Of a stretch of 64,000 nucleotides of DNA, positions 42,823 to 51,421 are shown piece after piece. The position numbers were made by a program, and so were the translations under genes. The notes below the pieces were generated by a model. It was given only the letters and a program-made list of their open reading frames with translations. It was not told where the DNA came from and ran no database searches. Source of the DNA: Sediminibacterium ginsengisoli (GTDB taxonomy: Bacteria > Bacteroidota > Bacteroidia > Chitinophagales > Chitinophagaceae). Position 1 is the stretch's first letter. Every line of letters starts with the position of its first letter. The stretch lies in the NCBI RefSeq assembly GCF_900167075.1, contig NZ_FUWH01000003.1, forward strand, positions 228,898 to 292,897, in the 5' to 3' direction.

Positions 42823-43680
42823 ATGAAAAAGCAACTCCCTCCCATACCAGCCGTATTACTGGCAATTGTCAGTGTACAGGGCGGAGCTGCCGTTGCGAAA
42901 GGCCTCTTCCCGGCGCTCGGATCCGGCGGAACAGCCGCTATCCGTACCAGTTTATCCTGCATTATTTTACTGGCTATTTTCCGGCCCAACCTCAGGAAAC
43001 TTACCGCACAGCAATGGAAAGCCGTTGTGCCTTACGGACTCGCACTGGGCACCATGAACCTGGTTTTCTATCTCGCGCTGGAACGCATTCCGCTTGGCAT
43101 TGCCGTTACGCTTGAATTTGTTGGTCCGCTCGTACTGGCTGTTACCGGATCGCGTAAACTGCAGGATCTGCTCTGGGTTGTGATGGCTGCCGCAGGAATT
43201 GTACTGATCGCACCCTGGAGCATTGCTGGCAATATCGACATGGTTGGTGCGTTGCTTGCACTGCTGGCCGGAACTTTATGGGCCTTCTACATTGTACTCG
43301 GCGGCAGGGTGTCGCGTGTATTACCCGGCGGCGCTGCCGTATCCATTGGAATGATCTTCGCCACGCTGGTTGTACTGCCTTTTGGCATTGCAGGCGGCGG
43401 GCTGACACAACTCACCCCTGTGCTGCTGCTGGCCGGAGCTGGTGTGGCCATCTTATCCGGCGCACTTCCTTACAGCCTGGAGATGCAGGCTTTGCGGCAA
43501 CTGCCGGCCCGCACATTCAGTATTCTTATGAGTCTTGAACCGGCGGTGGCCAGTGTCTTCAGCTTTCTTTTCCTCAACGAACATTTCTCTTTTTCCGAAT
43601 GGCTGGCGGTAATACTGATCGTTGCGGCCAGTGCCGGCGCTGCTATCACCGCAAAAAAGAAAACCGTTTCGGATGTCTGA
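42823..43680 (+). CDS. EamA/DMT family transporter (RhtA-like)
   Basis: 285 residues from ATG 42823; GTG six bases upstream is also possible. Ten hydrophobic segments in two EamA repeats are visible: QGGAAVAKGLFPALGSGGTA, LGTMNLVFYLALERIPLGIA, then AGTLWAFYIVLGGRVSRVLP and LPYSLEMQALRQLPARTFSI with SLEPAVASVFSFLFLNEHFS. These match the threonine/homoserine exporter RhtA subgroup. It probably exports amino acids or other small metabolites across the inner membrane; the substrate cannot be read from sequence. Monocistronic. Confidence 0.9.
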   Translation: MKKQLPPIPAVLLAIVSVQGGAAVAKGLFPALGSGGTAAIRTSLSCIILLAIFRPNLRKLTAQQWKAVVPYGLALGTMNLVFYLALERIPLGIAVTLEFVGPLVLAVTGSRKLQDLLWVVMAAAGIVLIAPWSIAGNIDMVGALLALLAGTLWAFYIVLGGRVSRVLPGGAAVSIGMIFATLVVLPFGIAGGGLTQLTPVLLLAGAGVAILSGALPYSLEMQALRQLPARTFSILMSLEPAVASVFSFLFLNEHFSFSEWLAVILIVAASAGAAITAKKKTVSDV

Positions 43681-43788
43681 TCACAGTTTTCGTGCAGGCG
43701 ATACAGTTAATATCACTTAATAAACAGCATATCCTGCCGGCAAATCGTATCATGATCTGCCGGTAGTTTCGTTGGCAATACAAGCCAT

Positions 43789-45315
43789 ATGAAAAAGATC
43801 TGCGCCATACTACCCCTTCTTATGCTGGCAAGTTTTGCCGGCGTTGCACAGAAGTCCGCACCCCAGCGTCCCAATATTATTTATATCCTGGCAGATGATA
43901 TGGGCTATGGTGATGTGAAATACCTCAACCCGCAGGGTAAGATCGCCACGCCTAATATCGACAGGATCGGTAAAGAAGGAACCGTACTTACTGACGTGCA
44001 TTCTTCTTCTGCCGTATGCACACCTTCCCGCTACAGTATTCTTACAGGACGCTATGCCTGGCGTACCAAACTGAAAAGCGGCGTGCTCAACGGATCCAGT
44101 GCTCCGCTGATAGCACCCGAACGACTTACCGTTGCATCGCTGCTGCAGCAGAATGGCTATGCTACGGCATGCATCGGCAAATGGCACCTTGGGCTCGACT
44201 GGGCCATGAAAAAAACCGATACCGGCACTTTAACTGTCGATTATGCAAAACCTTTCAGGGGCGGCCCTGTTGAACGGGGATTCGATTATTTCTTTGGTAT
44301 CGCAGCATCACTCGATATGCCGCCTTTTATTTACCTGGAGAATAATGCGTGTGTAGGATTGCCCACCGTTAAAAAGAAATACGGAAGAGAAGGGCCTGCG
44401 GAAAAAGATTTTGAAGCAGAAAACTGTGTGGGCGATTTTACAGCCAAGGCCGTTTCTTTTATTAAACAACAGGCAACCGGCAAGAAACCTTTTTTCCTTT
44501 ACTTTCCCATGCCTTCGCCACACACCCCTATTGTACCTACTAACCGCTTCAAAGGAAAAAGCGGCGTTATGGAATATGGAGATTATGTGCAGGAAACGGA
44601 CTGGTCTGTAGGTGAACTGCTCAAAGCACTCGAAGAATCTGGTCAGGCAAAGAATACACTTGTGATCTTCACCAGCGATAATGGTTTTGCGCCTTATGTA
44701 TTACCGAAAATGAATGTGGAGTCTTTAGGCCATTATCCCAGCATGGATTTCAGGGGCTACAAATCCGATATCTGGGAAGGCGGGCACCGTATTCCTTTCC
44801 TTGCCAGCTGGCCGGGAAAAATAAAAGCGGGTACTACCAATGCCAGTACGGTTTGTCTTTCCGACTTCATGGCAACCGTATCCGCGATCATCGGTAAGCC
44901 ACTGCCTGATAATGCAGGTGAAGACAGCTATAACATACTTCCTTATCTTACCGGCAATACTTCCAAACCAATCCGGGAAGCTACTGTACATCATTCCATC
45001 AACGGTTATTTCGCGATCCGTGAGGGCAACTGGAAACTGATCCTTTGTCCTGGTTCCGGCGGTTGGGAGAAGCCGAAAAATGATGAAGCATTCAAAGCTG
45101 GCATGCCGCCCGTGCAGCTTTATAATCTTGCATCTGATATCAAAGAAGAACATAATGTACAAGACAAATATCCCGAGGTTGTGCAACGTCTTACACTGTT
45201 GATGGAAAAATATGTGAACGATGGCCGGAGTACACCGGGTAAAAAGCAGGCGAATGATGACAATGTTGATCTGTGGAAGAAAAACTTCATGACAGCGCCT
45301 GCGAGCGGAGGTTAA
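43789..45315 (+). CDS. Type I sulfatase (arylsulfatase family)
   Basis: 508 residues with a signal peptide ending near GVAQ. The sulfatase core begins RPNIIYILADDMGYGDVKY (metal aspartates 36 and 37). The modification site is VCTPSRYSILTGRYAWR, where Cys77 in C-T-P-S-R would be converted to formylglycine. Later blocks are ATACIGKWHLGL, PSPHTPIVPTN, VIFTSDNGF and a C-terminal FAIREGNWKLIL. All catalytic pieces are present, so it should be active after maturation. It probably removes sulfate esters from a glycan or aromatic compound outside the cytoplasm. The next gene, seven bases on, encodes the maturation enzyme. Confidence 0.93.
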   Translation: MKKICAILPLLMLASFAGVAQKSAPQRPNIIYILADDMGYGDVKYLNPQGKIATPNIDRIGKEGTVLTDVHSSSAVCTPSRYSILTGRYAWRTKLKSGVLNGSSAPLIAPERLTVASLLQQNGYATACIGKWHLGLDWAMKKTDTGTLTVDYAKPFRGGPVERGFDYFFGIAASLDMPPFIYLENNACVGLPTVKKKYGREGPAEKDFEAENCVGDFTAKAVSFIKQQATGKKPFFLYFPMPSPHTPIVPTNRFKGKSGVMEYGDYVQETDWSVGELLKALEESGQAKNTLVIFTSDNGFAPYVLPKMNVESLGHYPSMDFRGYKSDIWEGGHRIPFLASWPGKIKAGTTNASTVCLSDFMATVSAIIGKPLPDNAGEDSYNILPYLTGNTSKPIREATVHHSINGYFAIREGNWKLILCPGSGGWEKPKNDEAFKAGMPPVQLYNLASDIKEEHNVQDKYPEVVQRLTLLMEKYVNDGRSTPGKKQANDDNVDLWKKNFMTAPASGG

Positions 45316-45321
45316 CGGATC

Positions 45322-46440
45322 ATGCGGTTATACCTCAGGACATATCACCTCCCCTGCTGCATTTTGTTATGCATGCTCTTGTGTGTTTCGTGCAGGAATA
45401 AAACAGGCAGTGTTGAAACGGACACACTTTCCTGTTCCGGCAAACTGCCGGCGCGGTTTAGTGTTCCGGTTAAGGAAGCGGCGCAGCGCGCACCCGGTAC
45501 AATATCGCATCATAATATGGTACGGATCGAAGGCGGAACTTTCGATATGGGATCATCAGATAAGGAAGGAAGGGATGACGAATATCCCGCGCATGCCGTA
45601 ACCGTAACTGGTTTCTGGATGGATCGTACAGAAGTGACCAATGCGCAGTTCAAAGCCTTCGTTGATGCTACGGGTTATATCACCACTGCAGAAATCACGC
45701 CCGATTGGGAAACACTGAAAAAAGAACTGCCGCCGGGAACACCCAAACCACCGGATGAGCAACTGGTAGCAGCTTCGCTCGTTTTCACACCTACCGCAGG
45801 AGCTGTTCCCTTAAACGATCCTTCGCGCTGGTGGAACTGGAAAGCAGGGGCCAGCTGGCGCCATCCGCAGGGACCAGGCAGCAGTATTGAAGGAAAAGAA
45901 CAATATCCAGTAGTACATGTTTCATGGTACGATGCCGCTGCTTATGCAAAATGGGCCGGGAAACGCCTGCCTACAGAAGCCGAATGGGAATATGCCGCAA
46001 GAGGTGGTTTGAAAAATGCTTCATTCCCCTGGGGCAATGAAGGCATTGATAAAGGAAAGAGTAAAGCCAATACCTGGCAGGGGAATTTTCCTTTCAGCAA
46101 TACGGTTCGTGATGGTTATCGCGGACTTGCTCCCGTTACTTCTTTTCCTGCCAATGGTTACGGGCTTTCAGATATGGCCGGCAATGTATGGGAATGGTGC
46201 AGCGACTGGTATGATCATCATTATTACAGCCAGGGCAATAACCGCGTTCTCATCAATCCAAAGGGACCTGCACAAAGCAATGACCCCATGGAGCCTGGAG
46301 TGGCAAAAAAGACCGTACGCGGCGGCTCGTTCATGTGTCATGCATCTTACTGTAAAGGCTACCGTGTTGCATCGCGCATGAAATCCTCGCCTGATACAGG
46401 CCTTGAGAATACTGGCTTCCGCTGTGTATCGGATCAATAA
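45322..46440 (+). CDS. Exported formylglycine-generating enzyme (SUMF1 family)
   Basis: 372 residues. The N-terminus (LPCCILLCMLLCVSC) looks like a signal or lipobox, so this enzyme probably sits outside the cytoplasm. The FGE-sulfatase domain includes MVRIEGGTFDMGSSDKEGRD, FWMDRTEVTNAQFKAFVDAT, PVVHVSWYDAAAYAKWAGKR, RLPTEAEWEYAARGG and GNVWEWCSDWYD. The catalytic end reads RGGSFMCHASYCKGYRVASR. Its two cysteines four residues apart (CHASYC) match the copper-binding pair of aerobic FGEs, so full activity is expected, unlike many FGE-like proteins lacking them. It would convert the cysteine of the upstream sulfatase. The stop codon directly abuts the stop of the convergent gene. Confidence 0.92.
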   Translation: MRLYLRTYHLPCCILLCMLLCVSCRNKTGSVETDTLSCSGKLPARFSVPVKEAAQRAPGTISHHNMVRIEGGTFDMGSSDKEGRDDEYPAHAVTVTGFWMDRTEVTNAQFKAFVDATGYITTAEITPDWETLKKELPPGTPKPPDEQLVAASLVFTPTAGAVPLNDPSRWWNWKAGASWRHPQGPGSSIEGKEQYPVVHVSWYDAAAYAKWAGKRLPTEAEWEYAARGGLKNASFPWGNEGIDKGKSKANTWQGNFPFSNTVRDGYRGLAPVTSFPANGYGLSDMAGNVWEWCSDWYDHHYYSQGNNRVLINPKGPAQSNDPMEPGVAKKTVRGGSFMCHASYCKGYRVASRMKSSPDTGLENTGFRCVSDQ

Positions 46441-46893
46441 TTATTCTTCGCCCTGCAGCGATAAAAGATAGTGCTTCAGCTTTTCGATATTCTGCCGCTG
46501 ACCTTCATCCGCCTTATGTGCTTTTACGATAGTTTCCCGCATTTCTGCAGAATCAAATAACATGGTCCAGTCGAGCTGAGTTTCTTCACCAAGAGGCGTA
46601 AACAATACCGTTGTAATAAAATGAGGATTGAAGTGTTCGAACACCATCTTCCTGAAGGGAACGATCTCTTTGTAAACACTCCTGTTGGGATAATTTGTTC
46701 CGTCGGGACCGTGCAGTGTCAGCAGCCATTCACCGCCTTCTGTCAGATCCATATGGTGTATGGTAGAAGTGAACCCGTCAGGTCCCCACCAGTTGATCAG
46801 ATGTTCGGGGTTGGTCCACATTTCCCAGACGAGTTCATCGGGTGCATGAAGCCTGGCACTGATCTGAATTTCGCGGCTGGAGATATTTTCCAT
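46441..46893 (-). CDS. SRPBCC/AHSA1 family protein
   Basis: 150 residues with the AHSA1 layout: ISARLHAPDELVWEMWTNPE, HLINWWGPDGFTSTIHHMDL, GGEWLLTLHGPDGTNYPNRS, VFEHFNPHFITTVLFTPLGE and a final helix. Function of this subclass is unknown; likely small hydrophobic ligand binding. It is unrelated to the sulfatase pair but ends exactly where that operon ends, with no base between the two stop codons. Confidence 0.88.
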   Translation of the reverse strand: MENISSREIQISARLHAPDELVWEMWTNPEHLINWWGPDGFTSTIHHMDLTEGGEWLLTLHGPDGTNYPNRSVYKEIVPFRKMVFEHFNPHFITTVLFTPLGEETQLDWTMLFDSAEMRETIVKAHKADEGQRQNIEKLKHYLLSLQGEE

Positions 46894-47031
46894 AATATGA
46901 TATTGATTCTTTACGAAGGTTAATTAACAGTATGCACTCTTCCCGTGATGTATTAAACGATCAATATACAACTACATTAAATGTCAGGGCCAAAGTTAGA
47001 ATATTGCAGCTACATCCAATATGCTTATTGA

Positions 47032-47718
47032 TTACGCACTTAACTTCTTTAGTAATGTATCAGCTGAGATCATTGACAATGGAATTTTTGTTCCTTTGAT
47101 GATAATCTGGTGCTTTTCTATTTTATCAATTTTAGACAAGGCAACAATAAACGATTTATGAACACGCAAAAATTGACCAACGGGCAATCTTTTTTGAAGT
47201 TCTGTTAATGTCATACGAGTTAGAATAGACCGCTCTCTCATAAATAAATTAGCATAATTATCTTCGCCTCGTATATAAAGCAACTCGTCTAATTTGACGG
47301 ATACCCAATTAAATCCGTCCTTCACAAATAAGATTTCGTCTTTTGCGGGCCTTAGGTCACCGGCAAATTTCCTGGTTTCCGCCAATTGACATGCTTTCAG
47401 GAAACGGTCATAATTAATCGGTTTCAACAAATAGTCAGTTGCGGCTAATTCGAACCCTTTTATGGCATGCTCCGGATGTGCGGTCACAAAAACAATCTGG
47501 GCCATGTTTTTTACCATTTCTGCCAATTCCAATCCAGATAATCCGGGCATCGAGATATCCATGAAAACAAGATCCACAGTGTTCGATTTCATGTATTGAA
47601 AAGCATCAGCAGCACTTAAAAAAGTAGCTGCTAATTGAACGAACTGGATTTTTTCGCAGTGATTTTTAATAATATCAAGCGCTACTGGTTCATCATCAAC
47701 AGCTATGGTTATTATCAT
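47032..47718 (-). CDS. LytTR-family response regulator
   Basis: 228 residues. Receiver domain with IAVDDEPVALDIIKNH, phosphorylation aspartate in LVFMDISMPGLSGLEL, VFVTAHPEHAIKGFELAATD and YLLKPINYDRF. The LytTR domain follows: ILFVKDGFNWVSVKLDELLY, GEDNYANLFMRERSILTRMT and FLRVHKSFIVALSKIDKIEK. It is the last gene of a three-gene operon. Its start overlaps the TlpA stop by four bases (ATGA), and the kinase gene lies upstream of TlpA. By genetic linkage the kinase at 48884-49939 is its partner. Confidence 0.93.
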   Translation of the reverse strand: MIITIAVDDEPVALDIIKNHCEKIQFVQLAATFLSAADAFQYMKSNTVDLVFMDISMPGLSGLELAEMVKNMAQIVFVTAHPEHAIKGFELAATDYLLKPINYDRFLKACQLAETRKFAGDLRPAKDEILFVKDGFNWVSVKLDELLYIRGEDNYANLFMRERSILTRMTLTELQKRLPVGQFLRVHKSFIVALSKIDKIEKHQIIIKGTKIPLSMISADTLLKKLSA

Positions 47719-48887
47719 TTCACAAATATTTCTTCGAGTTTTTTACGTAGGTCGCCCGGGGTTAATCCTTTTGCAATGATAACTCCATTGGGGTCAATTA
47801 AGAAATTCTCCGGAATGCCATGTATACCATATAATTTAGCGACACTATTATCCCAATGCCTGAGATCTGAGACTTGTGTCCACGATAAATTATCGTCCTG
47901 AATGGCTTTGATCCAGTCTGATTTACCATCGTCAAGCGAGACACCTAAAACCGCAAAGTTCTTTGTTTTAAAATCATTGAATACGCTCACGAGTGCCGGA
48001 TTATCTTTCCGGCATGGGCCGCACCAAGACGCCCAGAAATCGAGCAATACATATTGGCCTCTGAATGACGAAAGCCTGATCGGGTTACCCGACTGGTCAT
48101 TCTGAGTGAAATCCGGCGCAAGTTTACCGGGAACCACATTTTTCTGACCATTTAAAAACTGATTAAATGCTCTGCCATCAACGCTATTTCTAACAGTTGG
48201 TGAAAGGCGGTTAAACATGGGTTCTATAATCGCCAGATCCGGATATGCACCTGCAACGATTATAATATTTTTTAAAGAAATGTAACTGCCGGGGTTTGCA
48301 TCAATGAATGCTTTGACGATTAGCTTTTTGGCTGACGCCAGGCTGTCGATTGATCTTAACCATCCGGCAACCATCAGCGAATCCTGTATAGACAACCTTC
48401 TTTTTTGCGCATCCTTACCCACATACCTGCCAACCCGGAGTAAGTTGCTGATTCGCATTTCTTCGTCTGTGACCGGTTTTAACATTAACTTAAACCGTTC
48501 ATTATCTGAATTGATAACTGATCCCGAAAAGCCTGCGTTACGGATTAAACTGTCTGTTTTGATTCCAATCTTACCAGGATGAATGTAAAATTGCAGGGCA
48601 TCCACAGCCGCGCCATTTTTCGCATTCTTCATTAATTGTTTAGACCCTGAATTTTTGTAATCTGTAAATAACGTGGCCTCTAAAGGCTTGTCAACTGTTC
48701 CTGATAGCACAAACAGCCCTTTCTTTGATTTGGCGGAGTCCAGCATTAACTTTCCTTCTGTTTGCCAGATTAAGAATACTGTGGTCTTTTCATCAGCAGC
48801 TTTAATATGAATATGAAGTGTGAATTTCTGGGCAAGGGCCATTAAGGGCAGCAGAAATAATGCTGTAAAGCATTTAAATTTATTCAT
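47715..48887 (-). CDS. TlpA-family thiol-disulfide oxidoreductase with DUF4369
   Basis: 390 residues with a signal peptide (CFTALFLLPLMALA). Residues 20-130 match DUF4369 (FTLHIHIKAADEKTTVFLIW, KKGLFVLSGTVDKPLEATLF), a helical linker follows, and the C-terminal thioredoxin domain has LAPDFTQNDQSGNPIRLSSF, RGQYVLLDFWASWCGPCRKD and GIPENFLIDPNGVI. The WCGPC active site is standard. It acts outside the cytoplasm, on disulfides of exported proteins or in cytochrome maturation. It is remarkable in lying between a LytS kinase and its LytTR regulator with four-base overlaps on both sides, so all three are translated together. This suggests redox input to, or output of, the two-component system; that is inference. 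Confidence 0.9.
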   Translation of the reverse strand: MNKFKCFTALFLLPLMALAQKFTLHIHIKAADEKTTVFLIWQTEGKLMLDSAKSKKGLFVLSGTVDKPLEATLFTDYKNSGSKQLMKNAKNGAAVDALQFYIHPGKIGIKTDSLIRNAGFSGSVINSDNERFKLMLKPVTDEEMRISNLLRVGRYVGKDAQKRRLSIQDSLMVAGWLRSIDSLASAKKLIVKAFIDANPGSYISLKNIIIVAGAYPDLAIIEPMFNRLSPTVRNSVDGRAFNQFLNGQKNVVPGKLAPDFTQNDQSGNPIRLSSFRGQYVLLDFWASWCGPCRKDNPALVSVFNDFKTKNFAVLGVSLDDGKSDWIKAIQDDNLSWTQVSDLRHWDNSVAKLYGIHGIPENFLIDPNGVIIAKGLTPGDLRKKLEEIFVK

Positions 48888-49939
48888 GATGTTTTCTGTT
48901 GAGAATTTAATGCCAATTGTAAAATCGTTTCATGGTTATTGCCATCGTTCGCTTGTGTTAAATCATAATTATGAGGATAAAGCAATTTTAATCGTTCAAT
49001 GGTGTTTTTAATCCCGGTGTTATTCCCTTTGATCTCAACCAATCCCTTTACTATCCTGTTTTTGATTACAGCGACAAGCTTATTGCCTGAAATTTCAATT
49101 CTTATTTGTATAAAACATGGTTCATCCATACTTATTCCGTACTTAAATGCATTCTCCACAAAAGGCAAAATGAGCAGTGGGGCGATCTGAGCGTCTGGTA
49201 AAACTGCCGGCGTTCTGATATCTATTCTGATATTATCTTTTTTGGGTAAACGAGCCTGCTGTAAGGCTAAATAGTTGTCCATAAATTGGAATTCATCTTT
49301 AATCGACACAAAATTTTCATGTAGTCCAATTATCGTATATCGCATCATACCAGAAAGTTTATCGATACCATCTGCAGTAGCCGGTGCCTTTTCATTAAGT
49401 GCCGTTCCGTATAGATAATTTAAGCTATTGAACAAAAAATGAGGATTGATTTGCGCCTTTAAAGCATCGAGTTCATTTTTAGACTGTTGAAGTTGTAAAT
49501 CTTTTCGGTAACGAATCTGGTGCAGATAATTACGGATAATTGAATAGAGTAAAGCATAGACCGTGATGATTAAAAATTGGCCAAAGTCTATGTATATATC
49601 TTTATTGTTGTCATGTTGCATAATACTGAATGTTGCACATCCAACCATTCCGACGACAGCGCTTGAGAGGACAAACAGAAAAAAGTGACGTTTTTTAAAA
49701 AAATACTGGTGATTGATTTCGATATAAAAAAGACATATCATCAAAATCAGTGTATCTATATCATGAAAAGTATGATAGACGAAAAATTCCCAGGGAGTGC
49801 GTCCTGTGTATGGTGTGTTAATAATGTATTCGTAAATATGAAACAGGTTAACCAGAACCCAAATCATACCGAAGTGAGCTAGCCAGCCAAGCAGTATACG
49901 CTTAACCTTTCCTTTCATCTTTGAAGATTTATAGCTCAA
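48884..49939 (-). CDS. LytS/YehU-type sensor histidine kinase
   Basis: 351 residues. Four hydrophobic segments are seen (about 15-35, 57-75, 86-106 and 118-138), followed by the His-kinase region LKAQINPHFLFNSLNYLYGT with the phospho-acceptor histidine and a C-terminal ATPase domain (LLILPFVENAFKYGISMDEP, NNTGIKNTIERLKLLYPHNY). The sensing part is membrane-embedded; there is no visible periplasmic domain. It heads a coupled operon with TlpA and LytTR genes. The region 47032-49939 looks more AT-rich than the sequence on either side, which could indicate later acquisition. Confidence 0.93.
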   Translation of the reverse strand: MSYKSSKMKGKVKRILLGWLAHFGMIWVLVNLFHIYEYIINTPYTGRTPWEFFVYHTFHDIDTLILMICLFYIEINHQYFFKKRHFFLFVLSSAVVGMVGCATFSIMQHDNNKDIYIDFGQFLIITVYALLYSIIRNYLHQIRYRKDLQLQQSKNELDALKAQINPHFLFNSLNYLYGTALNEKAPATADGIDKLSGMMRYTIIGLHENFVSIKDEFQFMDNYLALQQARLPKKDNIRIDIRTPAVLPDAQIAPLLILPFVENAFKYGISMDEPCFIQIRIEISGNKLVAVIKNRIVKGLVEIKGNNTGIKNTIERLKLLYPHNYDLTQANDGNNHETILQLALNSQQKTS

Positions 49940-50180
49940 AGAAAGTAAACACTTTAGCGAGTTTGCAATCTATGTGGTGAACCCCGGAAACGATGGGGTA
50001 ACCATCAATACAGCCGTGGTCTGCCTATAACCTCTTGATCATCGTCTCAATAATGCAGCCATAGAAAAATCCCTGGGTATAGGTTAAACACGAGAAAAGT
50101 AAAGTGTGGATTAATTTTCCAGGCATAAAAAATCGGAAAGTTTATCTCTGGTAGTAACTGCCATGGCGCTCGCAGGGAAC

Positions 50181-50211
50181 AAAAAAGCCCTGAACACATC
50201 GTGTTAAGGGC
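50181..50211 (-). terminator. Terminator of the tRNA gene
   Basis: On the minus strand a GCCCTTAACAC stem pairs with GTGTTCAGGGC around a four-base loop and runs into TTTTTT. It lies ten bases past the 3' end of the tRNA gene, a textbook intrinsic terminator. Confidence 0.85.
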
Positions 50212-50220
50212 GTTCGCTAG

Positions 50221-50294
50221 TCGGGATGACTGGATTCGAACCAGCGGCCTCTTCGTCCCGAACGAAGCGCGCTACCGGGCTGCGCTACATCCCG
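50221..50294 (-). tRNA. tRNA-Pro (anticodon CGG)
   Basis: The minus strand folds as a full cloverleaf: acceptor CGGGATG pairing with CATCCCG, D arm GCGCAGCCCGGTAGCGC, anticodon stem CTTCG/CGAAG with loop TTCGGGA (anticodon CGG), and T arm with GGTTCGAATCC. The discriminator base is A, and CCA is not encoded. Anticodon CGG reads CCG proline codons. An intrinsic terminator follows. The 280 bases between it and the LytS gene hold nothing else recognisable. Confidence 0.95.
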
Positions 50295-50418
50295 TAAAAA
50301 AATAACCAGTCGGGCAACGCTAAAATAATCACTTTGATACTTATTATCTACCCTTCAAACAAATTATTTCTTCCTGTACAGAGAATCAGCTGATCTTTAA
50401 ATTCATATTTTAAAGCCG

Positions 50419-50901
50419 ATGAACCTGATACCAAGAATTGAACAGCTGACAGAAAAAAAACTGGCGGGACTGTCACTTCCCATGAGTCTTGCGGATAATA
50501 AAACGCCGCAGCTCTGGAAAAGTTTTATGCCACGCCGCAAGGAAATTCTGCATCCCGCCGGTACTGACCTTTTTTCCCTGCAGGTCTACGAACCGGATTA
50601 TTTTTCAGCATTCCGCCCCGACAGGATTTTTATTAAATGGGCAGCTATGGAAGTAACAGACTGGGCAGACCTGCCTCAAAACATGGAAGCATTTACCTTG
50701 CCCGGCGGGCTCTATGCCGTTTTCGATTACAAAGGCATGGCCGGCAACCCGGCGGTGTTCAGTTATATTTTTGGCGAATGGCTGCCGGGATCAGGTTATA
50801 TGCCCGACAACAGACCTCATTTTGAAGTACTCGGAGAACGGTACCGGAATAATGACCCCGAATCTGAAGAAGAGATCTGGATCCCGGTAAAACTGCTTTA
50901 G
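50419..50901 (+). CDS. GyrI-like / AraC effector-binding-domain protein
   Basis: 160 residues. The single domain has the GyrI-like pattern: MNLIPRIEQLTEKKLAGLSL, then LWKSFMPRRKEI, strand YEPDYFSAFRPDRIFIKWAA, the conserved PGGLYAVFDYKGMAGNPAVF helix region, and the final strand EEEIWIPVKLL. This fold binds small organic molecules and occurs at the C-terminus of AraC and MerR regulators, but there is no DNA-binding part here. In E. coli, GyrI protects gyrase; that role cannot be assumed here. Confidence 0.85.
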   Translation: MNLIPRIEQLTEKKLAGLSLPMSLADNKTPQLWKSFMPRRKEILHPAGTDLFSLQVYEPDYFSAFRPDRIFIKWAAMEVTDWADLPQNMEAFTLPGGLYAVFDYKGMAGNPAVFSYIFGEWLPGSGYMPDNRPHFEVLGERYRNNDPESEEEIWIPVKLL

Positions 50902-50989
50902 ACAGCATTGTTTCACAGAAAGAAGGGCGCGGCGTTTATTATTTACCCGCATTTTAATACTTTCGTGGCAGATTAAACAAGCTATCTAT

Positions 50990-51205
50990 ATGACCATCGA
51001 ACAATTTAAGACGCTTTCGCATGATGAAAAGTTGGAACAGATCAGGCACCACAGCAACCTGCTGGGCAGCTATGAGCGTCCTGATGCACAAGGTGGCAAA
51101 AAACAACCGGGTGATATTTACGAACTGTTCGATTTCTGGGTTTTCCTGAGCGATGATGAGCAGACAGTGATCCCTACCCGCAGGAACCCGATCAAGGAAG
51201 CATAA
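50990..51205 (+). CDS. Small conserved hypothetical protein
   Basis: 71 residues, charged and cytosolic: MTIEQFKTLSHDEKLEQIRH, then NLLGSYERPDAQGGKKQPGD and IYELFDFWVFLSDDEQ. No known domain is recognised, but the balance of charged and aromatic residues and a good start context suggest a real gene. Independent of its neighbours by spacing (88 bases upstream, about 216 downstream). Confidence 0.55.
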   Translation: MTIEQFKTLSHDEKLEQIRHHSNLLGSYERPDAQGGKKQPGDIYELFDFWVFLSDDEQTVIPTRRNPIKEA

Positions 51206-51421
51206 GATTCAGCATACATTTTTTTGCGAAAGCACCAATGCCCGGGAAGGTTTCTCCGGGCATTGATTCCATGGCAAGTTATGTTATTTATCAAAGGGAG
51301 AGCCAACCTTAACATACCGTGAAAAAAGCGGTAGAAGAACGGGGAAAACACGGGGGTGTTCATTTCATTTTTTTTCTGAATATTGTCAGATCATTCATTA
51401 ACCCCTAATTAAATCCAAAAC

